64,000 nt of DNA from Corbicula japonica. Its lineage: Eukaryota > Mollusca > Bivalvia > Venerida > Cyrenidae. The stretch spans positions 1,973,084 to 2,037,083 of the forward strand of contig JAZAYU010000112.1 in assembly GCA_038501625.1 (NCBI GenBank). The letters run 5' to 3'. Below, in pieces: positions 9,583-21,000 of the stretch. Position 1 is the first letter of the stretch. Each line of letters starts with the position of its first letter. A program made the translations under genes and the position numbers. The notes beneath the pieces are model-generated. The model was given only the letters and a program-made list of their open reading frames with translations, was not told where the DNA came from and searched no databases.

Positions 9583-12197
9583 GTTGTTGTTGTTGTTGTT
9601 GTTGTTTTTGTTGTTGTTGTTCCTAAGTACTTGATATTCTTTACGTTTACATTTTAATATTCTTCACATATGTAGCTACTTGAGTTTCTTCAAATATCCA
9701 AATATTTCTAATTCTTCAAATGTGTAAATACTTGTGATTCTTCACGTGCGTTAGTACTTGTGATTATTCACATGCGTAAATACTTGGAATTCTTCACATG
9801 CGTAAATAATTGGAATTAATCACAAGCGTAAACACGTGTGATTCTTCACATGCGTAAATACTTGTAAATTTGTAAACACTTGTGTTTCTTCACAAATGTC
9901 AATACTTGTTATTCTTTACATGTGCACATACTTGCTGTTCTTCACATATGTAATGCTAAATTCTTCACTCATGTTTTATTCATATAAATACTTGTTATTC
10001 TTCAGATACGTTAATACTTGTTCACGTATGTCAATACTTGTTTTTCTTCACACATGTAAATACTTCTTATTCTTCACATGTGCAAATACTTGAGATATTC
10101 TACACATGTAAATAATTTTGTTTTTTCACATATGTAAATACGTGTGTTTTTTTCGCATGTGTAAATACTTGTGTTATTCTTCTCTTCAGCAACTGGAAGA
10201 TAGTAAATCAAGAAACAACGCTTTTCTGGACTTCCTTGACACACACAGCGGGGATGTGGAGGTTTACAAGAATCTTATCATGTGCTTACACAGCTCAGGT
10301 CAAGTCAATGTAGCCACCTTACTGATAGACGTCGGCGAGGAGCTGCGGATCATAACTCAATGTAAGATCTTCAGAGTGTTGCAGGGTTGGGTGCAAGATT
10401 CCCAGAAAGTGGGTTTGTTCGAGGGATTCTAAAGGGAAGCTACATGATAACTTTCAACATTCTATCCGAATCCCCGTGAAAATTAAATATTGCTGCCTAA
10501 AGGGAATTCGAGAAACCATACTGAAATCTCATCTGGATCCGCCTCTGGTATTGCCCGACCCACCAGAGTACAAATTTAAAAATTTAAAAGACGGACCAGG
10601 TTGAATAAAAGTCCACACACGTTATGCCATGTTGGCGTATTTTCGGTTTCAATAATAAATGGACAAGAACCTACATGTAACATAAAGTTAACTTTAATAT
10701 TAGCAGCAAGAGGATGTAAGATTTAAAATATTGTTTACTACGATACTTTAGATAAGAGTGTAAAGTGAAACCTCTCAATTAAAACCACCTCTGGTTCAAT
10801 AGTTTGTTTACTCTATCTAACATTTCCATATCACTAAATGACATGTTTGCATTACAGTGCAAGTAAGACTGGACAACCAACTAAAGAAGGTCGACACCTT
10901 TCTCGCAACAGAAGAACGGAGAGCTGGTGTGTTCCTTACCGAAACTCAGCCAGGAGAAGAACACACATCCCCTGCTCTTACGGAGAAAGACGTTCTCTCA
11001 AACGTCCACGAGAGTCTCGAGCGATCTCGGCAACAACTCGCGAGATGTGAAGCAGTCATTCAAAAGCTTCACCAAGACTGCGAAGCCGTTGCGCAACAGA
11101 ACGCAGACATTGTTGAACACACAAAAGAATGTGACGCCAAAATAAAAGCAGTGCTTTCGTTCGGACGTCATTCTGCGAAACAAAGATCTGTGCCAAAGAA
11201 AACACACGATTTGTTTGGGAATCTGATGGATGATATAGAAAAACTTGTTAATACTAGGCGAAAAGTGCTAGATAAAGAGACCGAAGGTAGAAGACATTCT
11301 ACGAGAATTATCAGACAGTGTAGAAACTGGATTGAGAGTAGAACGTTAGATCTTAACAAGTTGAACCATCTACGCGGACCAGACTCGGTCAGAAGTTCAG
11401 ATACAAACAATGAAGGCGTGGTAAACGTCAGTGTTCAAAAACAAGCATCACACGCGAATGAAAACGCCATTTCGTCTATTCTTGATTCACTTCAGCAGTT
11501 AGAACAAGAATTGCAACAATATGTGCACCAAGAAATTACTTTGTCGGAAAAATATCGCCAAGAAATGAGGCGCAAACAATTGCAAAGGAAAGTACATGGT
11601 TTAAACACGCAAGGCTTTGTCGAAATTGAATCTGCATTGCGTAGCCTCGAGAAAAATCCGGACCAGCTGAAGGAAAATTTAGAACAAATAAAAGTATGCA
11701 TTAGCCAGTTCAACCACGAGTATAGTGAGTGTATTAATTATTTAAATAAAGTAGATCCTGTGTCATCTATAAAAAACGAAGACGGTGACACTTCACCAAC
11801 TACTGCCAGAAAAGCAAAAGCAAAGCAGTGGCCCAATAACTTCAAACGATCAAATATTACTGGTGGAAATTCTAAACAGCATCTGGACACCAATCTAGAC
11901 GTGAAAGGAAAGTATGTTTATAATGAGTTACTGGATAGATTAAAGTCCGTGGGAGAGAAAAACGAAGAGCTTAAAAGTGAAGTAAACAATATCAACGTTA
12001 AATTTCGTATAGAAATATCAAAACAGAAAAGAGAAATGGATCTTTTATTACAAAAGAAGGACGATACCATTATGAGGCTGCAGACTGATGTTAAAGAAAT
12101 AACAGCTGAAAAAGACAAGTACAAAAAACTTTATAATGATACCAAAATTGGGTACCAGAAGAATTCTGAAAACTTGACTCCGACAACTATGAAATAA
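8892..12197 (+). CDS. CARD plus coiled-coil protein, copy A (three exons, 547 aa)
   Basis: Exons 8892-9023, 10190-10361 and 10858-12197 join in phases 0 and 1 to give 1644 bp, an uninterrupted 547-residue frame. Residues 1-101, split over the first two exons, look like a CARD: amphipathic helices with RENRVSIVAELDLDQHLLSA, then NNAFLDFLDTHSG...YKNLIMCLHSSGQ. The rest is mostly heptad-rich coiled coil (about 105-310 and 410-520) with a polar, Ser/Asn-rich break near 370-400. No signal peptide, TM or catalytic domain is seen. CARD-coiled-coil proteins usually act as cytosolic adaptors that polymerise in innate immune signalling; that role is inferred. The ATG at 8892 is chosen because an in-frame TGA precedes it and it is conserved in copy B. 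An AG at about 8858 may end a 5' UTR intron. The exact subfamily is not recognised. Confidence 0.8.
9552..9622. repeat. (ATT)n(GTT)n microsatellite in CARD gene intron 1
   Basis: Pure ATT run followed by a GTT run. The copy B counterpart at 53938-54000 has ATT units only. Confidence 0.9.
9690..10180. repeat. Degenerate ~25-bp minisatellite in CARD gene intron 1
   Basis: Repeating CTTGTTATTCTTCACATGTG + TAAATA variants run right up to the 3' splice site of exon 2. The same array is at about 54040-54480 in copy B. Open frames inside it are repeat artefacts. Confidence 0.8.
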
Positions 12198-12589
12198 TGA
12201 TTATTTCAAATTAACAAAGCTTTATATATATAATATAAAGAATGTAGTCTTATAAAATAGTACATTCCATAAAACATAGTTAATATTATGTATAATATGC
12301 AATCCTTTGTTCGGTGGAGGCGGATTGTTCGGAAATCCGTCCGCTGGTTAAACTAACCATGTTAAGGATATTTGTATAAAATATTTAAACTACTACCCTT
12401 GTAGATATATGTTATTAGAAACTTATTATTCTAATGTGCAAATGAATACATTAAATATGAACAGATGTATTTTTTATTTGTAAGAATTACTAATTCTAAT
12501 GTAACTTCCTGTTAGTTTAACCTGCGGATTAAGTTCCAAACAACCGGCTCCAGTGGTTATGTTTCCTCTCAATCAGCAGGCAACTCCGC

Positions 12590-12870
12590 TTTCTCATGCA
12601 GTCCCTATAATCTGGAAAAATCTTTATTTGTGCAGTGTGGCGGCCGTAAAAAGTCTCCCCGTACATATAGTCAGTACTGTTATCAGTAAAAATAACCCGT
12701 TACCGATGTCATGCAGTGATCGTTCCGTATATCAGGGCTATCCGATCAACCTTTTTTGGGGTTGTCCCGGTTAGCTCAGTTGGTTGCGTCGCGGGAATTG
12801 CAGGGCTAGGCGCTGTCGCCGTGACGGTGCGGGTTCGCTCCCAGCTAGAGGCACTATCATTTACATTTTC
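12590..12870 (+). repeat. SINE-like repeat with tRNA-like segment
   Basis: The tRNA-like part at about 12766-12853 has an A-box-like GGTTAGCTCAGTTGG and a B-box-like GGGTTCGCTCCC. The preceding 170 bp match 18835-18960 (TTTGTGCAGTGTGGCGGCC, AAAAAGT.TCCCCGTACATA). The cloverleaf is poor, so a functional tRNA is unlikely. The flanks 12198-12590 and 12870-13210 are noncoding. Confidence 0.6.
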
Positions 12871-13210
12871 AAAAACGAACTCAAGGCTTGGAAAATTCAT
12901 GGATTTCAAAAACCATTTGGTTCAATTCATTAACTTTCGCGAGAAACAATTTTTCACCGATTTCATGGGCTGGTCGGTCCTCGAGTATGAAACTTAGATG
13001 AAATACAAAATCAACTTAAACGTAGGTGAGAAAACTGAAAACCATGAATTTTGAAAATGCCGTTTTATCGAAAAACACAACATTTGTTGCCCACAAATGC
13101 AGGTGTATCCTCCGTATATGTAACGCACTGTGACATTATGGGGCTGATAAGCATATAACCTGTTTAAGTTAAAGACTTTATGATCCGAAAGGGATCGGTG
13201 TGTGCTGTTA

Positions 13211-14235
13211 ATCCCCGGTCACAACCCGCCGTGCATCTTTTTTGTCCGTACGAGTCTTTTGGAGGTCACGTTCGCGGCGCGTTTGGGTAGGACGTGGCAA
13301 GAGCAGAGAGGAAGCACGTCACACTCACGGTTGCGCAAGGTCTGAGTACGTGGCCGACACGCCACGTCTAGGTGTGTAGTGGTTGCATGCATCGTACGTT
13401 GCATAGGTGGTAAGTGAGTTATACGTGCTGGCAACGTGCTAACAACGTATGATCTCTGTGCGATTGCCATGTTAACGTACGGAGAGAGTACTTACATGCG
13501 CTGCTCACGTACGATGTTCTTACTCGCTCGCCCGTTGTAAGTGCGTGGAAGTGCGGTGAACGTGAGTTTATTTCGGCCGCTGTTGGGTGATATATATAAA
13601 GGCGACCTATCGATTCTCCCTAGAAATCACAGCTGCCGTTGCGTTCAAATGCCGCTCCTACAACAGCAGATATTGCGAATTCTGCTGCTGCAAAAACAGC
13701 TTTCAGTGGCCGCTCGCTTCTTTTTGGCGTCTCCTCGCTATCATCTCCGGTGGTACCTTGAAGACAAATGCTGGCATCCATCTGTCAGCTCTACTTTTAT
13801 ACACTTCAGAGATCAGTGCGCGTTGTTAGTGCGGGAACACGTACCTGCTGGGTAAAGTCCGGCTTATTTCTGTTCGCGTTTTTGGACAGTTGTATTGAGG
13901 AAGTGCCGAGTAAGCACGGACGACGCACATATTACGTGTGCGGCACGTGGAGCAATTGAGGATGGGATTTTGTTTTAAAAGATTCGCGGAGGCATTGCGT
14001 TATGCGCTCGTCTACGTACAGGGCACGCGCATCACCCGTAAAATGGTTGGGTCCGTAGCCCGCCCGCAGCTCGAACGCAGAGAAAGTTTTGCAAGCATTA
14101 AACATGCTACGTCGTGTCTGCGTGCTCAAATGCGTTCGGAGGCGGTACTCACCACGTACGGATCCCTAAAGTTAGCCTACGTTTTTGCGCGTAGACAACA
14201 CGCACTTGTAAGTACGGCGGGTTGTGACCGGGGCT
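13211..14235. mobile_element. 1025-bp DNA transposon, non-autonomous, TTA target duplication
   Basis: Terminal inverted repeats of 22 bp match at 21 positions (CCCCGGTCACAACCCGCCGT at the left, its complement at the right). TTA flanks both ends (13208-13210 and 14236-14238). Copy B has an uninterrupted TGTTATCCAGATTC site near 57440, so this is an insertion. The interior is CG-rich with many ACGT/CGTACG words and a TATATATAAA near 13590. It has no transposase-like frame. A 3-bp TWA duplication is typical of PIF/Harbinger elements; that class is inferred from it. Confidence 0.85.
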
Positions 14236-14289
14236 TTATCTAGATCATTAAAAAATTTAAAATGCTTTGTTGGCTGAAATGCGAATAGT

Positions 14290-14485
14290 AAGTTTTACCC
14301 TCTTAGTCTCAAGATAATGAGTATGTTCCTTACAACCTCAATATAAAGAGTACAACATCCTCAGTCTCCAGACAAGTATTAACATCCTCAAAATAAAAAG
14401 TATGACACTCTCGGTGTCAAGATACGAATTCTCAGTATGACACTCGACCGCCTGATAAATATGACCGTCTCAGCCTCAAGTCGTC
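14290..14485. repeat. Degenerate ~35-bp repeats (AGTATGACCCTCTCAGCCTC type)
   Basis: Several imperfect units containing CTCAGTCTCAAGATAA and GAGTATGAC. The counterpart at about 57770-58130 marks the last recognisable homology between the two copies. 14486-15175 is AT-rich with no recognised feature. Confidence 0.6.
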
Positions 14486-15174
14486 ATCAGAATCTGCCTG
14501 CACATCCGTGCAATCGACACTGTTCGTTTTTATTTAGCTTAAGTTTTTTTTATCAAAAAAGGACTGAATGTAAATATTGACTAGACTGCATCCATGATCT
14601 GGATCAACTCTCGTCACACATGGAATTTAATCCTTATCACACAGAGTAAAGGTTCAGGTGTTACGTGAAACTTTAAAAAAAATTTCGAATTTCTCTATAA
14701 CATTTGGTTTGATATTTATTGACGATGATTCCAGCAAGGAACCGCAAATGTTTTTCATAAATCAAATATTTGTTTATATATATAGCTTTAAAGTTAGCTA
14801 TAAACGCCAGTTCTTTTTACAGTGACGCCAACGACGCTCGACGAATACGTTGTCAGAGCTTGATAAAAATCGAGGTTTTCAATTTCATTTATTCGTTAAC
14901 AGATGAATTGGCGATGAAAATACCTTTATTGTGAAATAAGTTTTATCATTGCTCATACAAAAAACAATAATTCGTCATTAAGCATGTCTCTGAATTGTTG
15001 AATGGTTGCAGACAATAGTTCGGTGAACATAAGAGGCTATAAGTTGATTTTTCTTCTGAAAATATCAGTGATAATTAAAATGTATTTTATCAATAAGCTA
15101 GTGTAAAAAATCTCTGTAGGAGGAATTGCCACTGTACAGTTGATGCATTTTCGAAATGAAATAATGTACAATGA

Positions 15175-15440
15175 AACCTTTAACTCCTTATATACGTTTT
15201 ATCGCAAGTGCGAACAGTGTAGATCCATTTCACCCGGTACATCCTCGCCGACTGATCAGGATCTATGCTGTTTGCCATAGGGTCAGAAAACTCTAATGAA
15301 TCAAAACAACGAACTGTCTAGATCCTGATCAGACGACACGGGGTGGATCATGATCAGGCGACTGGTCGTCATTTCAGCCAATCAGATGCTTGAGATTTGA
15401 GACTGATTTCCAATCTCAGTTTTATAACCTTCAGCACAGG
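15175..15440. mobile_element. GATCAG-type MITE followed by a half palindrome
   Basis: 15175-15350 contains GCGAACAGTGTAGATCC, TGATCAGGATCT and GATCCTGATCAGACG in the order seen in the MITE family in the Crumbs introns. 15360-15440 is the right arm of the fold-back element (CATTTCAGCCAATCAGATGC and on), with its left arm missing. 15440-15778 shows no gene. Confidence 0.6.
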
Positions 15441-15778
15441 GCAAGTACGACCTTCTCAGAGCCAATACGAAAATTGACGAATTTGACTGTATTGTATCAA
15501 TAAGTTGATGTTCATTATTGTAATTCTCGTTGTGTTTATTGTTGTTTAAAACTTTGCTGTTAATTGTTAGCAATTGGCAGGTGGTTGCCGATTTTGCTGT
15601 TGGAAAAAATGAAGAACGATCTCCGTTGATTTTTTTACGAAGTCTACTTACTTGTGGTAAAACGCTTTTTTGTAAGTATAAGACTAGTAGATCTCCCTTT
15701 CCGGTTAACTATAAAAGAGATACAAGGAAGTATCAGATATTACCAAGGACCTATATATTACATTACATTTAACTTTAT

Positions 15779-16425
15779 AGGGAGATGTGCAGGGTCGAGC
15801 AGGTGTACTCGGTAAAATCGTAAACAGAGCGATCTATGTAACACTTACGTGTACTTTTTACTAATCTATACATTTCAAACCCTCAGGATGAAGTTTTCGG
15901 TTAATTTTACCATTTTACCAGACCTGAAACCAATCCGCTGAAGAAATCCCTTCACAAAAATACATTCTATATTAAGAGATATATTTATTAATATATATAA
16001 TATTCTATATTTAGCTCATTGCTGAGCTTACTTAATCGTGGTGCCACATACATTTTGAAACAAATGGCGACGTCGATAGTCGGCAAGGTACACCGAATGC
16101 GTATTTTGGTTGAAGTAAGACTGGTACCTCGGTCTCTATCTACTTCGTATTTTTAAATAGTCGAACGCAGTACCAGTCTAGGTTGAAGTGATCACGTGAC
16201 AATCCCAAAAACCACCGCGGCTTTACACGGGAAATACAAAAATAGCTAACCTATGCGCGTCGCATATGATAGGAAACACCATTTATATATCTTTTTTTTA
16301 AAATAAAATATTGATTTGAAATATTTCGGGTGTAAAACAATATTTGAGCTTTAAATAATGATATTCAACTGATTAATAACCCTTTTCGCAAATCTTTTCC
16401 GTTCATAAATCCTGCACATCTCCCT
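15779..16425. mobile_element. ~647-bp element with 15-bp inverted ends
   Basis: Ends AGGGAGATGTGCAGG at the left and CCTGCACATCTCCCT at the right. Inside are inverted GACTGGTACCTC/GTACCAGTC words. No coding frame and no clear target duplication. 16426-17165 is AT-rich and holds nothing recognisable. Confidence 0.55.
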
Positions 16426-17167
16426 TTAAGAGTTAAACGGGCAAACTTCCAAATTACACGTTAGTTTGATATCAGAATGTTTGGGAATTTTAAAGATTAT
16501 ATTACGGAAGATTTCAATGCCATGCACTCAGTCATTAATAAGATTTTGGTAATTATCATAGTTGAAGTGTACGTCCTGATCAATAGCTTTTTTACGCTTG
16601 TCAATCGTTGATCTCATTTCAATGATAATAATATCATAAAAAATTGGAAAGCGATCAAAATTCTTTAAAAAAAGAGAGATTGTTTATATAATATAAAACA
16701 GGGTGTGTAAAACAAATTTATTTATAATTTTTTATTCTATATTCTTTAAAGTATGGTTTGGGACCTGTCAAGTAAGTATTATTATAGAAGGACTAATTTG
16801 TCTTTTAAAAAATCAACTTTCTTTTTACATTTATTAGGACAAAAAATATATTATAATTGTAAAACTAAAAACTGTTGACTGTATATACCACGTAATTAAG
16901 ATTGAGGTAATACAGAGCTTCTAAAAGTAATTAAAATTAGCATAAAATATAAACAATATGTATCGTGTGTGACAGAATATAACATTATTGACCGAATCTT
17001 ATCAATTATTTTAATTTGAAATACTAATATTAAAATGCTTCAAATGATTTCGTAAAAGAAAGAAACTTTTATTAATCTTATAAATGAACCAGTGCGGCTA
17101 TTTTGTACACCAGACGATCATTCTGTCACATCATTTATGGAAACAAATATTTAAAAGAGCCTAGGAT

Positions 17168-17309
17168 TCTAGTATGTGGTCTAACAACAATTATGCAAAG
17201 TGTGTAGTATGTGGTCTAACAACAATTATGCAATGTTTCTAGTATGTGGTATAAAAACAATTATGCAATGCTTCTAGTATGTGGTCTAACAACAATTATG
17301 AATTGTGTA
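17168..17309. repeat. ~42-bp tandem repeat, about 3.5 units
   Basis: Units share CTAGTATGTGGTCTAACAAC followed by AATTATGCAA and a short variable end. Confidence 0.85.
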
Positions 17310-17559
17310 ATTTCTTTAATCATACTCAAACATCTGTAAGAATGTAATACAGATATATTATTTTTTCTTATATACTCAACAAAAATAAAAAGCATCCACG
17401 CTTTCCTACCTGAAATTTTGCAAATTCAGAAATCAAAAATTTCAAAATCGTCCTTATAACAAATTTCTTATTGAGGTTTACCAAAAACATTTATTACTTG
17501 TCATTGATTTTAATTTGTACTTTCGATTAAAATGGGTATATAATCATCATATACGAACA

Positions 17560-17870
17560 CATTCAAGAGAAAAAAACAAGGTCTTCCAACATAGACAAGT
17601 AAAAGAGATCAAACACAGTATATTAACGCAGGCAAGTAAAGGCAGTAAACGAAGTCACTCTACAAAGCTAGGTATAAGAGAGACAACACAGTGTCTCCGC
17701 GCAGTTAATTAGAATAGAAAGTCGATTAGAAGAGAGAAAAAAAAAGTTTCTGCAAACAGCCGACTAAAAGAGTGCAAACACAGTCTCACCACACAGTAAA
17801 TAAGAAGAAAACATCAATTAGAAAATAGTAAAATACAGTCTCTTCACACATCCAAGTAAAATAGAGCCTT
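17560..17870. repeat. Degenerate ~50-bp repeats upstream of the NLR-like gene
   Basis: Recurrent AAGTAAAAGAG...AACACAGTCTC..CACACAG words spaced roughly 50 bp apart. The 65-codon frame across them is not taken as a gene. Confidence 0.5.
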
Positions 17871-18021
17871 ATAGACGTTTAAAAATTGTTACATTGACAC
17901 AGATTACCTTAATTTTAATAAATGAACCAATTTTACACTTACACGGAACTGAATTTTATCAACCGTTAAACAAGTCTCCTCTTTTTTGAACTTTCAGTGA
18001 CGACTTTCCCTTCAACATATT

Positions 18022-21000
18022 ATGGCAGCCTCGTTGACGCAAACTTTAATCGACAAAGACTTTAGTAACTGGCTCAAAGCAGCACTTGCAGTTCTATTTG
18101 CCAGAGAAGGTCTGATAAACTTTGTTGAAAATGAAATTATTGACTGTCAGAATGATTTGTTGAAGTGTGTATCCAAGCCGGGTACGAAGTGCAGCTCATG
18201 CACGACAGCAAATGTACTGGTCTGTCCTACACCCGGCTTCTGCAGTAAGGGAAAGCAATGCAACGCACATGATCCAAATAATTTCAAGTCGAAGCCCAAC
18301 CAGTCATGTCCTCATGGTTTATGCACTGCATTGAGGGACGCCATACGTAACGAGCATCGGTTTCATGGACCGTCTTGGAAGAACACAGACGCAAGAGGAT
18401 GGTGTACGGATGCCTATCAAATAGCAAAATGTTATTTGCCACCAGACGGCTATGCTGATAAATCTTCTCTGTCCGAAACTGACTTTAATGGCTTGATAGC
18501 CATAATAATCAACAACAAGCGTTTCGAGAAGAAAATGTCTGCTAATTTTGGTAACAAGATTAATATCTGTGAAGAGGTAAATGTTTTGTTAATTGTGTTA
18601 TTGTTTCCCTTAAAGCACAAACAACGTTGATTTATTATAAATTAAAATTAGTTATAGAAGATATCAGATTTATTTATTAAATAAAAGACCCTTTATTAAT
18701 AATTGCATGTTACTTTATCGTTTGTGGTAAATACACAATTTAAATAAATTCAAGGCAAAGTTCGGCATTGGCTTGAATAACAAAAGGTTCGCTCCCCAGT
18801 AGGGACAATATCTTTTGAAATTCGCAGTAGCGCTATTTGTGCAGTGTTTCGGCCATAAAAAGTTTCCCCGTACATAAAGTCAATCATTTTATTAGAAATT
18901 AATCGGTTTCCGGCGTCAGTGATGATTACGTTTATCAGGGCTATCCAATCAACTTTTTTGTGTTGTCCCAGTTTGCTCAGTAGGTAGCGTTATTGGCATT
19001 GCATGGTTAGGCGCTTCCCCTACCTAGTAGAATCAATATCATTTTAAATAATCAATTACTCTTTATTGCAGGCCCGCAAAGCTGGTCGAGAAATTCGACA
19101 TTCAGCGACACACAAAATCAGCGAAACTAATCTTTTGTCCTACATTGATGTGTTTTTACGACTGTTGTCAGATCCTGTATACCTTGTCATGGATGATGAA
19201 GCTAAGGAATCTGTAGACAAGCTCAAACAGGTATAACATTAAAACAATTCAACTGGAATCCAAACAAAAACTCGCCTTACTTGCGTAAAATCATTCACTT
19301 GACTCTATATACAAAGGTCTGCATATTTTCTACAGTATGTTGTAACTACACGCACATCTCTAGTATAGAGGTATTAAACATGTTTTACGTGTAAGTTCAG
19401 TGAAATGGGCGGTTTATGTTTATCTCCAAGCTATTTTATGTAGCAATGAGCAAACAAAGCATCTAAGATTTCTATGTGCATCTGCTCTTGATGAAAGTTC
19501 GAACAATTGTTAGCCAATTTTACATGCCACGAAGTTTAAAATCCCATAATTACACATTCGTCTTTGCAAATAATCGTTCAAGCTTCTAAAAACTGAACAC
19601 AAACAGGATCAGACTGCTCAATCATTTTTGTGCATTTAAACAACAATCCGAACTGTGACTCCAATGACTATAGTCCGATTTTACGCATTGAGCCGTGAAT
19701 GTACTTTTGTATTTATAGATGTTTGGAATATTCCACAAAAAAGGGATGTTAGATATTCTCATCATAGCTCATTATGTTGAAATTGTACATTCCTCTAACA
19801 AAAGATTTCATGGCCGTGGTAGTAACGCTTCTGATTTATGGTAATATGCCATAAGGGTTGTGTGTTCGAATCCCAAGAGGATATTTCTTTTTTTTTCTGC
19901 TTTAATGTCATTTTTTCAATACATTCATGTAGAAACCGACAAAAATGACATTAAACCGTACAAATTTCGAGTAATCTTTCATCAAGCGGGTTGTCGCGAT
20001 CGATGCTTACTCAAAACAGAGTTCTTTGGCGATGCCAAAACATTGTACAAAGTGGTTTTGAATAATGTAAATTATAAAAGAAAGATAATGAAAGAGTTCA
20101 CAAATGTCAACGTTCCTTTGGTAAAGAGGTGCTCAACAAAAATATTTTCTTAAAATGGAATGAAAATGAACAAAATTAAAAAGGAGTTGCAAAATATAAA
20201 GATAGAACAGCTCACGACTATTAAAAATAATATCATATGAACTAAATCAAAATAATCAGAAGGAAATGAAAGACAAAAATGTTTTGCATCATAGCCCGAG
20301 ACCTTATCCACTGAGCTATTGCGTCGTGACTAAACATATGCTGCTTTGAACAGGTTTTAATGTCATATAAGTAAAGTAATTTAACGGTAACTGTAAAATG
20401 ACGCACTTTACCTATTTAGTATTATAACAGTGGACTTGTCCGAAAGGTCACAGCTCACGGGTCAAAATTGAACTATACCACATGTTATTATGTAGTAACA
20501 AATCAGCGTAAGTTTGTCTTCCTACTCTACTATAACACCGGTAGTTCTTTACACAATATGCACTTGTATCTACACAAACAATAATTATGTTAAAAACAAC
20601 CATATATCATGGTTTGATAAATAACAGATACAAATCTAGTCAATTATTTCCTAAGTTACCATCACTGCCCTAAAGAACATATAAAATGTTAAAAACTTTA
20701 CCGAACAAAGCTATACCGTGAGGAAAAATTAACTTAATTAACTTGACGTCATGTATTTTTATACATCTATGTCTGATTTGTTTTACAGTTGAAGGCAAAT
20801 ACACTGACAATACATGCCGATGATATAACTACAGTTCTTAATGATAGCATTAAAGCAACTTTCAACGATCAGCAAAACGCCCTTATACAGGACATTCAAG
20901 AACACTTTAAGGTACATAAAGCAGATTCAATCGAATCAATCGACAGAAAGATTCAAGAATTTGTTGACCAAAATCTTTTAAAAATCAAAACACAGGCTGA

